Assembly: GCA_964550165.1 (NCBI GenBank)
Contig: CAZJYC010000089.1
Span: 1 to 8,434 of the forward strand
Length of the DNA stretch: 8,434 nt
DNA from: CAZJYC01 sp964550165
GTDB lineage: Bacteria > Acidobacteriota > Aminicenantia > Aminicenantales > Aminicenantaceae
Direction: 5' to 3'
The notes beneath the pieces were generated by a model. That model was not told the DNA's origin. It saw only the letters and a program-made list of their open reading frames with translations, and made no database searches. How positions within the stretch are numbered: position 1 is the first letter of the stretch; every line of letters starts with the position of its first letter. Of the stretch, positions 1-6,264 are shown in pieces. Made by a program: the position numbers and the translations under genes.

Positions 1-839
1 CCTTCAAAAGCCACAAAGAGAAATTCAACGTCTACGGAGTCTTCCGGCCTTCTGCGGAGAATGGGATGGACGAACCAAGGCAGGGTGTTTTTAAGAAGAC
101 TGTTCTCAACGCTTCCTTCAACGCCTTTGACCTGGACCGGTACATGCTGACTGAAGAGGGAAAGAAGCTGCGAGAAATCGCCGCCCAGGTTCCCTACGAC
201 GCCATCATCATTCTGGTGAACAGCAAACGGTATGGAGGCGGAGGAATTTACAACGACTACTGCATCACGACAGTCGACAACGCTGTCAGCAAGAGGGTTT
301 TTCTTCATGAATTTGGGCATTCCTTTGCCGGCCTTGCCGATGAGTACTACGCTTCAGAGGTCTCCTACAGCGACTTCTATCCTAAAGGCGTCGAGCCTCT
401 CGAGCCCAACATCACGGCCCTGCTGAACCCGGACGAGGTCAAATGGAAAGACCTTCTCTCTCCCGGCATTTCAATACCGACCGATTGGGGCAAAGAAAAG
501 CGCGAGAGCCTCCAGGCGGAAAGGCAGAAGAACCGCCTGGCCATGAGAAAGGAGGTCGAGCTTGCCAGGCAGAAAGGGCTTTCAGAAAAGCAGATTAAGA
601 AAATCGAAGAGCGGTTTAGGAAGGTCGACCAAGATATCGCCAAGCAGCTTGAAGAGGTCACAAAGCAATACAGCCACCTTGAAGACAAAGTCGGCGTCTT
701 TGAAGGAGCTGGCTATGCGGCTAAAGGCCTCTACCGCCCGATGATTCATTGCCTGATGATTTCGAGCCCAAAGGACGAGTTCTGCCTCGTCTGCCAAAAG
801 GCCATCGCCCGGATGATTGCCTATTACAGCGGACAATAA
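1..839 (+). CDS. M64 family zinc metallopeptidase (IgA-peptidase-like), 5'-truncated by window edge
   Basis: C-terminal 278 residues of an M64 (IgA-peptidase-like) metallopeptidase. The frame is open from base 3 to the TAA at 837-839, and the Met at 66 is internal because family-like sequence continues upstream of it. The zinc-site motif HEFGHSFAGLADEYY lies at 306-350 (HExxH plus the following Gly and Asp-Glu). It is preceded by the family signature YGGGGIYN and followed by the SEVSYSDFYP and EPLEPN blocks typical of the family. The C-terminal block VFEGAGYAAKGLYRP, then a Cys-rich end (C-x9-C-x2-C), closes the domain. Between roughly 486 and 686 sits a Lys/Glu/Arg-rich helical insertion, probably a coiled coil, that interrupts the domain. 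Full family members are usually secreted and carry an N-terminal domain; that part lies outside the window. It is convergent with the lysine operon. Family assignment is firm, substrate unknown. Confidence 0.93.
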   Translation, partial: FKSHKEKFNVYGVFRPSAENGMDEPRQGVFKKTVLNASFNAFDLDRYMLTEEGKKLREIAAQVPYDAIIILVNSKRYGGGGIYNDYCITTVDNAVSKRVFLHEFGHSFAGLADEYYASEVSYSDFYPKGVEPLEPNITALLNPDEVKWKDLLSPGISIPTDWGKEKRESLQAERQKNRLAMRKEVELARQKGLSEKQIKKIEERFRKVDQDIAKQLEEVTKQYSHLEDKVGVFEGAGYAAKGLYRPMIHCLMISSPKDEFCLVCQKAIARMIAYYSGQ

Positions 840-928
840 TTTTTTGGCCATTGCCGGTCTAGCGGTTTTGATTATCACTTTCTTAATAATGGGAGGGGGT
901 TTATTCTCTGTTTTTAAAAATCTATAGC
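840..928. other. convergent intergenic gap between the peptidase and the aminotransferase
   Basis: An AT-rich spacer between two convergent genes, with T runs at both ends on the plus strand. A shared bidirectional terminator would be expected here, but I could not find a convincing GC-rich stem directly followed by a T tract on either strand. No gene is visible. Confidence 0.5.
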
Positions 929-2074
929 TTACGAGCCGAAAAAGCGGCCGATCCTGCGGATGCCCTCTTCAATCTGCTCAGGGGGAGGAGCGAACGAGAG
1001 CCGAAGATACCCCTCGCCCCTCTGGCCAAAGGCTGAGCCAGGAACGGTGACAACTTTCCCTTTCGAGAGGAGGCTCATGGAGATTTCCATAGAATTTCCG
1101 TATCGAGTCGTTTTTTCGGAAACATTCACAAATACATAAAAAGCTCCTGCAGGCTTTACAAAGCTCAAGTCCGTGTATTCATCGAGACAGCGCATGGTTA
1201 TCTCTCTCCGCTTTCGCAATTCCTCCAGGTTCTGGCGCTTCTCCGCTTCGGCAAAGCCTTTGAGGACGAAGATGGCGGCATACTGGGAAACAGCCGGAGC
1301 GCAGGTCACAGCCAGCTGATGGAAGCTGGCGATAAGCTTGACGAGCTCCGGCGGCGCGATGCACCAGCCCAGCCGCCAGCCTGTCATGCTAAAGGTCTTG
1401 GATATGCTGTTGATGACCACAAAATTCTGCATGTAACGGGCGACCGAATCCGGTTCCTCTTCGTAATAAATATCCCGGTAGACTTCATCGGAAATGGCGA
1501 TGATCTCTCGTTTTTCGAGGAGCCCGGCCAGAGCATTCATCTCTTCCTTGGAATAGACAGCCCCGGTTGGGTTGTTCGGGCTGTTGATGATGACAGCTTT
1601 TGTTTTAGCGGTTATTCTTTTTCTGACGTCATCTGATTTCAGGGAAAAATCGTTTTCGGCAAAAAGAGGATAGGCCTTCGGAATTCCTCCTGCCATTTTG
1701 ATGATCGAGGGATAAGCCGGAAATCCCGGGTCCGGGACAAGGACTTCATCCCCGGGATTGAGGAGGACCATGAGCGAAGCAAAGAGGGCCTCTTCCGCGC
1801 CCACAGTGACGCAGACCTGATCGGGCGTGACCGGGTACCCGCAATTTTTGGCGACGAGGGCTCTGAGCTCCTGAAATCCTTCATTGGGAGTATAGCCAAG
1901 GTTCCAGCCCTGTGCTTTTTCCTTGATATGGTCGATTACGGACTTTGGCGTTGGAAAACGGAGCTCGCCCAGGCCAAGGTCGATGCACGAGGAATCAGCC
2001 AGGTCATGGATGCGGCGGATCAGAGTCTTCTCTATGCCTCTCATCCGTTCGCTCATAAAATGTTTCATCATCAT
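929..2074 (-). CDS. patA: PLP-dependent class I aminotransferase, PatA-like; probable N-acetyl-LL-diaminopimelate aminotransferase
   Basis: A 381-residue fold-type I aminotransferase with every landmark of the class I/II group. The PLP lysine is K226 in NSISKTFSMTGWRLGW, with N168 in SPNNPTG, D196 and Y199 in SDEVYR, and the substrate-carboxylate arginine R358 in GYLRLSFA. The N-terminal block GYTPNEGFQELR and the stretch HQLAVTCAPAVSQYAA resemble remembered Bacillus PatA. Last gene of the dapA-thrB-dapH-M20 operon, 79 nt downstream of the M20 gene. The context suggests it converts N-acetyl-2-amino-6-oxopimelate plus glutamate to N-acetyl-LL-diaminopimelate. Sequence alone cannot exclude an aspartate or aromatic aminotransferase. 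The start is three tandem ATGs; AAGGAG lies 3, 6 and 9 nt before them, so the second (2071) or third (2068) is probably used. The symbol rests on context as well as similarity. Confidence 0.85.
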   Translation of the reverse strand: MMMKHFMSERMRGIEKTLIRRIHDLADSSCIDLGLGELRFPTPKSVIDHIKEKAQGWNLGYTPNEGFQELRALVAKNCGYPVTPDQVCVTVGAEEALFASLMVLLNPGDEVLVPDPGFPAYPSIIKMAGGIPKAYPLFAENDFSLKSDDVRKRITAKTKAVIINSPNNPTGAVYSKEEMNALAGLLEKREIIAISDEVYRDIYYEEEPDSVARYMQNFVVINSISKTFSMTGWRLGWCIAPPELVKLIASFHQLAVTCAPAVSQYAAIFVLKGFAEAEKRQNLEELRKRREITMRCLDEYTDLSFVKPAGAFYVFVNVSEKTTRYGNSMEISMSLLSKGKVVTVPGSAFGQRGEGYLRLSFAPPPEQIEEGIRRIGRFFGS

Positions 2075-2153
2075 ATTCTCCTTGAGCTGCCCGGTCTCAC
2101 TTTACTCATCCAAACGCAAAGAATCTCTATCGCTCTTTTCCCAGGAGACTATT

Positions 2154-3155
2154 TCATGTTTGAGGCGCGAGAAGCTTTTTTGCTATCTTTTTATATATCT
2201 CGACCGCATCCTTGAGCTGCTTTTTTTCAATCCTCTCTTCCTCTGTGTGGGCCACAAGGGCAGACCCGGGTCCAAGGAGCAGCGGTTTTCCAAAGCGCTT
2301 CAAATAGGGGATATCCGTTCCGTAAGGGAGGACAACCTGCTTAAACCCAGGAAGTGTAAATAAGACTTGTGGCTCTGATTGAGAGAGAACTTCTATTTTA
2401 ACTTTCTGTCCGGCCAGAGGCTTGATTCTGTCAACAATCTGATGAGAAGCATGCACGATGCGCATGGAAACCATGGCGCTGGCAGAGTCGGGAATCACAT
2501 TGTCGGCAATGCCGCCTTCAATCTTTCCGATATTGATGGTTGTCTTTCCCAGCACTGGGTCTTCGCCGAAATCCAGAGAGCGAATCTCGTGCAAAACATC
2601 AAGGAGCTTTTCGATGGCGGATTCACCCAGGTGAGGATAGGCCGAATGGGCAGACTTTCCTTCCGCCGAAATTTTCAGGGTGATTATGCCTTTATGGCCG
2701 GAGCCCATCCTGTTTTCTGTTGGCTCGCCAACGACGATAAATTCCGAGCCGATGCCCAGGCCTTTGGCTTTTTTGGCACCGATACTATCCGTTTCCTCCC
2801 CCACAACAAAGAGAAAGCCGATTTCAGCCAAACCTTCTTTGTTCAGTTCCTGCCCGGCCCAGATCATCGCAGCCATAATACCTTTGGCATCGCAGGCTCC
2901 CCGGCCATAGATAAAGGATTTATCCTCTCTCGCCTTCACATAAGGAGGGACTGTATCCATATGCGTGCAAAAAATGAGCCTGGGCTTTGGCCGCAGAGAG
3001 GCAAAGATGTTTCTCCGTTTCCCCTCGACCTTTTGTTCCTTAACCTCAAATTTTTGGCTCTTCAAGTAGCCAGAGAGAAAGTCAGCGATTCGAGCCTCAG
3101 AGCCTGTGACCGAAGGGATGCTCACCAGTTTTTTAGTCAATTCCAGGAGGTTCAT
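2154..3155 (-). CDS. M20 family metallo-deacylase (DapE/ArgE/LysK-like); probable N-acetyl-diaminopimelate deacetylase
   Basis: A 333-residue M20 peptidase-clan amidohydrolase with a complete two-zinc site: H65 and D67 in THMDTVPP, bridging D89 in GRGACDAKG, catalytic E120 and ligand E121 in GEETDS, E144 in GEPT and H303 in VAHTEEERI. The dimerisation (lid) domain is inserted at about residues 150-250 and has the usual GKSAHSAYPHLGESA with H170. In this operon it would remove the acetyl group from N-acetyl-LL-diaminopimelate to give LL-diaminopimelate. The motifs look like the DapE/ArgE/LysK group rather than the YkuR (M20D) group that serves this step in Bacillus. Acetylornithine or succinyl-DAP activity remains possible. 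The ATG at 3155 is the only good start: an in-frame TAG lies 14 codons upstream and the Shine-Dalgarno is weak (CAGGTC). It sits 214 nt behind dapH. Confidence 0.87.
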   Translation of the reverse strand: MNLLELTKKLVSIPSVTGSEARIADFLSGYLKSQKFEVKEQKVEGKRRNIFASLRPKPRLIFCTHMDTVPPYVKAREDKSFIYGRGACDAKGIMAAMIWAGQELNKEGLAEIGFLFVVGEETDSIGAKKAKGLGIGSEFIVVGEPTENRMGSGHKGIITLKISAEGKSAHSAYPHLGESAIEKLLDVLHEIRSLDFGEDPVLGKTTINIGKIEGGIADNVIPDSASAMVSMRIVHASHQIVDRIKPLAGQKVKIEVLSQSEPQVLFTLPGFKQVVLPYGTDIPYLKRFGKPLLLGPGSALVAHTEEERIEKKQLKDAVEIYKKIAKKLLAPQT

Positions 3156-3194
3156 ACTGACCTGCCAAACGCTTTTCTTAGAATCATGCCGTTT

Positions 3195-3317
3195 CTATCC
3201 CAGAAGCAGGGTCAAACTCAGCGCAGGGGAAAACCGCTCGAAAGCTTGGGGCAGTGAAAGAAAATAAATATGCTGGGGAAGATTGCATACTCTCGAAGCA
3301 GTCGGCGTATTCAACAA
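3195..3317 (-). CDS. possible small ORF (about 40 residues) in the dapH-M20 spacer
   Basis: I do not recognise this. On the minus strand a good Shine-Dalgarno AAGGAG at 3325-3330 stands about six bases before a TTG at 3315-3317 (an in-frame GTG at 3321-3323 is too close to it). The frame runs 40 codons to a TAG at 3195-3197. The product would have a moderately hydrophobic end rich in Leu. It lies in the same frame as the M20 gene that starts 14 codons after the TAG, so the two are separated by a single stop. It is not rich in Lys or Thr, so it does not look like an attenuator leader peptide. It may be only chance within the spacer. Confidence 0.22.
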   Translation of the reverse strand: MLNTPTASRVCNLPQHIYFLSLPQAFERFSPALSLTLLLG

Positions 3318-3324
3318 ATTCACT

Positions 3325-3330
3325 CTCCTT
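3325..3330 (-). promoter_or_regulatory. Shine-Dalgarno AAGGAG with no obvious full-length gene behind it
   Basis: AAGGAG on the minus strand, about 40 nt after the dapH stop. It is far too distant (about 170 nt) to serve the M20 start at 3155. It either drives the small ORF ending at 3195 or is chance. Confidence 0.3.
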
Positions 3331-3369
3331 CCTCAGAAGAGAGATGCTTCAGGTTTTCTTATTTTCCTC

Positions 3370-4077
3370 CTACATCCTCCGCAAGATTCTGGAGAGAGAT
3401 ATCTTCTCTTTTTTTTTGATATCCTTGACCTTTTTGATCACTCTGGCAGGAGTGCCCGCAACAACTACCCCGGGTGGGACGTTCCTTATAACCACGGCGC
3501 CTGCGGCCACAACGCTTCCCTTCCCCACCTTCACTCCTTCAAGCACCACGGCGTTCGCGCCAACGAGGACATTGTCCGCGATCACAACCGGCCTTTTGCT
3601 CGGAGGTTCGAGAACTCCGGCGACGACTGCTCCCGCCCCGATATGGCAATTTCTTCCGACAATCGCCCTGGCGCCGAGCACGGCGTTCATATCGACCATG
3701 GTCCTTTGGCCGACCTGAGCCCCGATGTTGATCACCGCGCCCATCATGATCACGCACTCTTTCCCGATGCGCGCTCCATCCCGAATGATAGCGCCCGGTT
3801 CGACTCTGGCCTTGACCTTCCTTAAATCAAGAAGGGGAAGGGCAGAATTGCGGCCCGTGATCTCGGCAAAACAATCCTTGATTTTTGCCCTGTTTCTCTT
3901 CATCCATTTTTCAATGGCCGAATAATCCCCGATCAGGACCCAGAAGCTTCCTTCGCCAAAAGCCTTGAAGTCCCAGTCCTTAAAATTTTCCTGACGCAAA
4001 TGGCCATGAACGAAAACCTTGGCTGGAGTCTTCTTTTTGCTCCTGGAGATGAGCTCGGCAATCTGTTTATAGTTCAT
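3370..4077 (-). CDS. dapH: 2,3,4,5-tetrahydropyridine-2,6-dicarboxylate N-acetyltransferase (DapH)
   Basis: A 235-residue enzyme of the DapH family, which uses acetyl-CoA to acetylate and open tetrahydrodipicolinate, giving N-acetyl-2-amino-6-oxopimelate (lysine/DAP synthesis, cytoplasm). Residues 1-88 form the DapH N-terminal domain, including the family-typical KKKTPAKV and NSALPLLDL. Residues 90-215 are a left-handed beta-helix built of hexapeptide repeats, with the hallmark stretches EPGAIIRDGARIG, VIMMGAVINIGA, HIGAGAVVAGVLEPPS and VVAGTPARVI. The length matches Bacillus YkuQ (about 236). The C-terminus carries an unusually basic tail (about residues 215-235). The ATG overlaps the thrB stop by 11 nt, with GGAGA five bases upstream inside thrB, so translation is probably coupled. 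DapH rather than DapD is favoured by the N-terminal domain and the short length. Confidence 0.95.
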   Translation of the reverse strand: MNYKQIAELISRSKKKTPAKVFVHGHLRQENFKDWDFKAFGEGSFWVLIGDYSAIEKWMKRNRAKIKDCFAEITGRNSALPLLDLRKVKARVEPGAIIRDGARIGKECVIMMGAVINIGAQVGQRTMVDMNAVLGARAIVGRNCHIGAGAVVAGVLEPPSKRPVVIADNVLVGANAVVLEGVKVGKGSVVAAGAVVIRNVPPGVVVAGTPARVIKKVKDIKKKEKISLSRILRRM

Positions 4078-4990
4078 GGGTCTCCGAAATGCCCTTATTG
4101 CTGGCTTCTGTCCGGATAATCTCCGCTGGAATGTCTTTTTTCTGGCAGAAAGCTCTCATGACCTCAGCAATCCTATCCTTTTTTTCCTCTGGACATATGG
4201 CAAAGATCGAAGAGCCTCCGCCGCTGACATTGCAGCCAAAGGCGCCTGCCTCCTGAACTTTTTTCTTCAGCTCATCATATCCCGGAATAAACCTGGACCT
4301 TACCGGTTCTGAAATATGGTCACGATTGACCGCCTGACCTATGGCCTTCAAGTCTCCCTTCAACATGGCGTAGATCATTGACGAACACTGTGACATTTGT
4401 TCCTTGACTTCCGCCAGGCTGAAGCGGTCGGGGATAAATCCTCTGGTTGTGGTCTGAGGCTTCTTGATAACACAGATGACGATCGGAATTTGAGGAGGAT
4501 CAATCTTGACAACGTCGAGCGGATGATTATTCCGGAGGAAAACGAACCCTCCGAGCAGGCATCCGGCAACATTATCCGCATGGGCAGTTCCTCCAGAGGC
4601 AATCTCTCCCTGACTAGCAACCTCGATCATTTCATTTGGCGTTAAATTGGCATTCAAGAGCTTGTTCAATCCATAGACACTGGCTACAGAAGACGCTGCA
4701 GATGTTCCCAGGCCGGCGCATGAGGCCATCTTCTTATGGATTTCGATCTCTGCGCCAGCCGATGCCCTGATTCTTTTGAAAAAATGAATCGCCGCCAGGC
4801 CTGCGGTATTTTTTTCTGCGGATGTGGGCAGCCATTCATCCCTACCGGTGATTTTGACTTTGATGGAACGGCTGTCGTTCAGCCGAATTTTCAGCACGTC
4901 ATGAGGCTCTTTGAGAGCCAGGGCAAAAATGTCAAAGCCAGGCCCAAAGTTCGCTATCGTGGCCGGGGCTCTGAGGATGATTTCACTCAA
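4067..4990 (-). CDS. thrB: homoserine kinase (GHMP kinase family)
   Basis: A 307-residue GHMP-superfamily kinase that phosphorylates homoserine with ATP to O-phosphohomoserine, the step before threonine synthase. The N-terminal motif APATIANFGPGFDIFALAL is diagnostic of ThrB. The phosphate-binding motif 2 is CAGLGTSAASS (residues 91-101), followed by the homoserine-kinase AHADNVAG stretch (136-143) and the C-terminal GHMP motif NVSGGGSSIFAI (254-265). Length fits the family (E. coli about 310). The start is a TTG at 4988-4990. It is forced because the conserved N-terminus begins a few residues later; TTGA overlaps the upstream stop by 4 nt, and AAGGAAG precedes it within the DapA-family gene. 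Its place between a dapA homologue and dapH links threonine and lysine branches in one transcript. Confidence 0.95.
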   Translation of the reverse strand: MSEIILRAPATIANFGPGFDIFALALKEPHDVLKIRLNDSRSIKVKITGRDEWLPTSAEKNTAGLAAIHFFKRIRASAGAEIEIHKKMASCAGLGTSAASSVASVYGLNKLLNANLTPNEMIEVASQGEIASGGTAHADNVAGCLLGGFVFLRNNHPLDVVKIDPPQIPIVICVIKKPQTTTRGFIPDRFSLAEVKEQMSQCSSMIYAMLKGDLKAIGQAVNRDHISEPVRSRFIPGYDELKKKVQEAGAFGCNVSGGGSSIFAICPEEKKDRIAEVMRAFCQKKDIPAEIIRTEASNKGISETHEL

Positions 4991-5865
4991 ATCAACTTCC
5001 TTTCTTTGAGGAGTTTCTTGAGGACCTCTCTGTTTGGTTCGCTGAGCCTGGTCAGTGGCAACCTCAAACCTCCTCCTGGCAAGCCCATCAAAGCGAGTGC
5101 CCCTTTCACCGCCATGGGATTTGTCTCCAGCCTCAAAGCCTCAAAAAGCTCATAGTAGGCATAATGGATCTCTCTTGCTTTATCAAAGTCACCCCGAAGG
5201 CAGTAATCCACCAGATCGCGCATCACCTCAGGAACGATGTTCCCGGCCACGGTAAAAACACCGCTTCCGCCAAAAGACATCAGAGGAAAAGCTGTCGTGT
5301 CTTTTCCGGTAAAAACTCCGAATTCCTTCCCTCTGGCCAGATACAGAATCTTGGCCAGATGGTCCATTTCTTTTTTTCCGTCTTTGGTGGCGATGATATT
5401 TTCATTGTCGATCAGCCTGGCATATGTCTTGGGTTCGATGTTGACTCCCACCCTGTCCGGAGAGTTATGGATGATGATCGGTATCTTCGCCTGCCTGGCT
5501 ATTGCTTCATAGAACTCGACGAGACCGGCCTGAGTGGGCTTGACAAGAAAAGGCGCAAAAACAACCGCATAGTCGCAGCCAAGGTCGGCATAGAGTTTGA
5601 CGCGGCTGATGGTCTGGCTCAGGTTGTTGGAGCAGGTGTCGGGAGCGATCTTGCATTTGCCCTTGGCTTCCTCAACAACGATCTCGACCACTCTTTTGAT
5701 TTCTTCCTCAGAAAGAAGCGGGCTTTCTCCGGTCACGCCTAATGGCGCCAAGCCATGGACTCTGCTTTTGACCTGCATGCGGACAAGCGTCCTCAGCCCA
5801 TGTTCGTCGAGCTCCATATCTTTATTAAAAGGGGTCATCAAGAGTGTGAAAGTACCCGATATCAT
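4987..5865 (-). CDS. dapA: DapA/NAL-family Schiff-base aldolase (4-hydroxy-tetrahydrodipicolinate synthase-like) with altered catalytic triad
   Basis: A 292-residue TIM-barrel protein of the dihydrodipicolinate synthase/N-acetylneuraminate lyase family. Counted from the ATG at 5865 it lines up with E. coli DapA numbering. Schiff-base K161 (ATKDG), R138 (SPDRVG), T45 (GVTGES) and the ETNPMAVK block are conserved. The three positions of the proton-relay triad are not: Thr44 is Val, Tyr107 is Leu (PFLVKP in place of PYYNRP) and Tyr133 is His (IIIHNSPDR). I checked these codons on the DNA. As first gene of a dapH-containing operon the expected role is condensing pyruvate with aspartate semialdehyde. 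The substitutions mean either a divergent enzyme with that role or another pyruvate-dependent aldolase. A GTG at 5871 also opens the frame but lies inside the Shine-Dalgarno, so the ATG is preferred. Confidence 0.85.
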   Translation of the reverse strand: MISGTFTLLMTPFNKDMELDEHGLRTLVRMQVKSRVHGLAPLGVTGESPLLSEEEIKRVVEIVVEEAKGKCKIAPDTCSNNLSQTISRVKLYADLGCDYAVVFAPFLVKPTQAGLVEFYEAIARQAKIPIIIHNSPDRVGVNIEPKTYARLIDNENIIATKDGKKEMDHLAKILYLARGKEFGVFTGKDTTAFPLMSFGGSGVFTVAGNIVPEVMRDLVDYCLRGDFDKAREIHYAYYELFEALRLETNPMAVKGALALMGLPGGGLRLPLTRLSEPNREVLKKLLKERKLI

Positions 5866-5867
5866 GT

Positions 5868-5877
5868 TCACCTCCTT
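5868..5877 (-). promoter_or_regulatory. full-length Shine-Dalgarno deciding the dapA-family start
   Basis: AAGGAGGTGA on the minus strand complements the 16S rRNA tail over ten bases and ends two bases before the ATG at 5865. It rules out the in-frame GTG at 5869-5871, which is part of this site, and implies strong translation of the operon's first gene. Confidence 0.75.
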
Positions 5878-5897
5878 CTGCAGGATGGTTCTATTTA

Positions 5898-5926
5898 TGA
5901 ATATATTTGTTTCTAATTAATGTAAA
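5898..5926 (-). promoter_or_regulatory. possible sigma-70-type promoter for the lysine/threonine operon
   Basis: On the minus strand TTTACA (5921-5926) is followed after 17 nt by TATTCA (5898-5903), about 20-30 nt upstream of the Shine-Dalgarno. The whole stretch is very AT-rich, so chance matches are easy. The position directly upstream of the first operon gene is the main support. The leader is too short to hold a lysine riboswitch between it and the gene. Confidence 0.35.
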
Positions 5927-5949
5927 TAAACGCAATTAATTTTGTTACC

Positions 5950-5988
5950 TTGTCATGGCGAGCGACCGAAGGGAGCGCGGCAATCTCA
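5950..5988 (+). repeat. palindromic-repeat arm A ('GTCATTGCGAG' family)
   Basis: TTGTCATGGCGAGCGACC at the left end and GCGGCAATCTC at the right end match the widespread intergenic repeat whose arms read (T)GTCATTGCGAG...GCAATCTC. It forms an imperfect inverted repeat with the arm at 6022-6059. It lies between the operon leader and the permease region. Confidence 0.65.
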
Positions 5989-6021
5989 TTAAATGATATA
6001 TGCTTCGCCATGCTCGCACGT

Positions 6022-6059
6022 AAGAGGTCGCCACGTCGCCCTGCTCCTCGCAATGTCAA
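6022..6059 (-). repeat. palindromic-repeat arm B, inverted relative to arm A
   Basis: Read on the minus strand it begins TTGACATTGCGAGGAGC and ends GGCGACCTCTT, matching arm A at both ends in opposite orientation, with a loop of about 33 nt between them. A transcript could fold into a long hairpin. Confidence 0.65.
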
Positions 6060-6064
6060 CAGCG

Positions 6065-6127
6065 AATGGCTACCTCGCTTCCCGCCGCACTCTGCTCACA
6101 GCTTCGGCTCCTCCTCGCGATGACACA
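6065..6127 (-). repeat. palindromic-repeat arm C, same orientation as arm B
   Basis: Read on the minus strand it starts TGTCATCGCGAGGAGGAGCC and ends near GAGGTAGCCAT, a more divergent and longer copy of the same arm, directly adjacent to arm B. Three arms in about 180 nt suggest a nested or partly duplicated element. Confidence 0.5.
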
Positions 6128-6264
6128 ATAAATATTACGTCTCCATCAGTTCAAGGATTTATAGCATAGGGGCAATTCAATGTCAAAATTGTCAAGAATT
6201 CGGGTCAAGATTCTAGATGACCGGTAAGGCTCCTTGCCTTTTTCCCTTCTGGGCATGATGTCGG

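Noticed and set aside
840..928. Intrinsic terminator between the convergent genes
   Set aside because: T runs are present but no stable GC-rich stem directly precedes one on either strand.
2379..3257. 292-codon open frame on the plus strand
   Set aside because: It lies antisense to the M20 gene, whose complete zinc-ligand set proves the minus strand is coding; the plus translation has no recognisable motif.
3283..3825. 180-codon plus-strand frame rich in Asp, His and Arg
   Set aside because: Antisense shadow of the hexapeptide repeats of dapH; its biased composition comes from the GTN/GCN-rich repeats read backwards.
5164..5742. 192-codon plus-strand frame
   Set aside because: Antisense to the DapA-family gene, which has conserved K161 and R138 motifs.
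5866..5949. Lysine (L-box) riboswitch or threonine/lysine attenuator ahead of the operon
   Set aside because: Only about 80 AT-rich bases separate the gene from the repeat arms; I saw neither the long conserved L-box structure nor a Lys/Thr-rich leader peptide.
5950..6127. CRISPR array
   Set aside because: The arms are inverted and of unequal length and spacing, not regularly spaced direct repeats.
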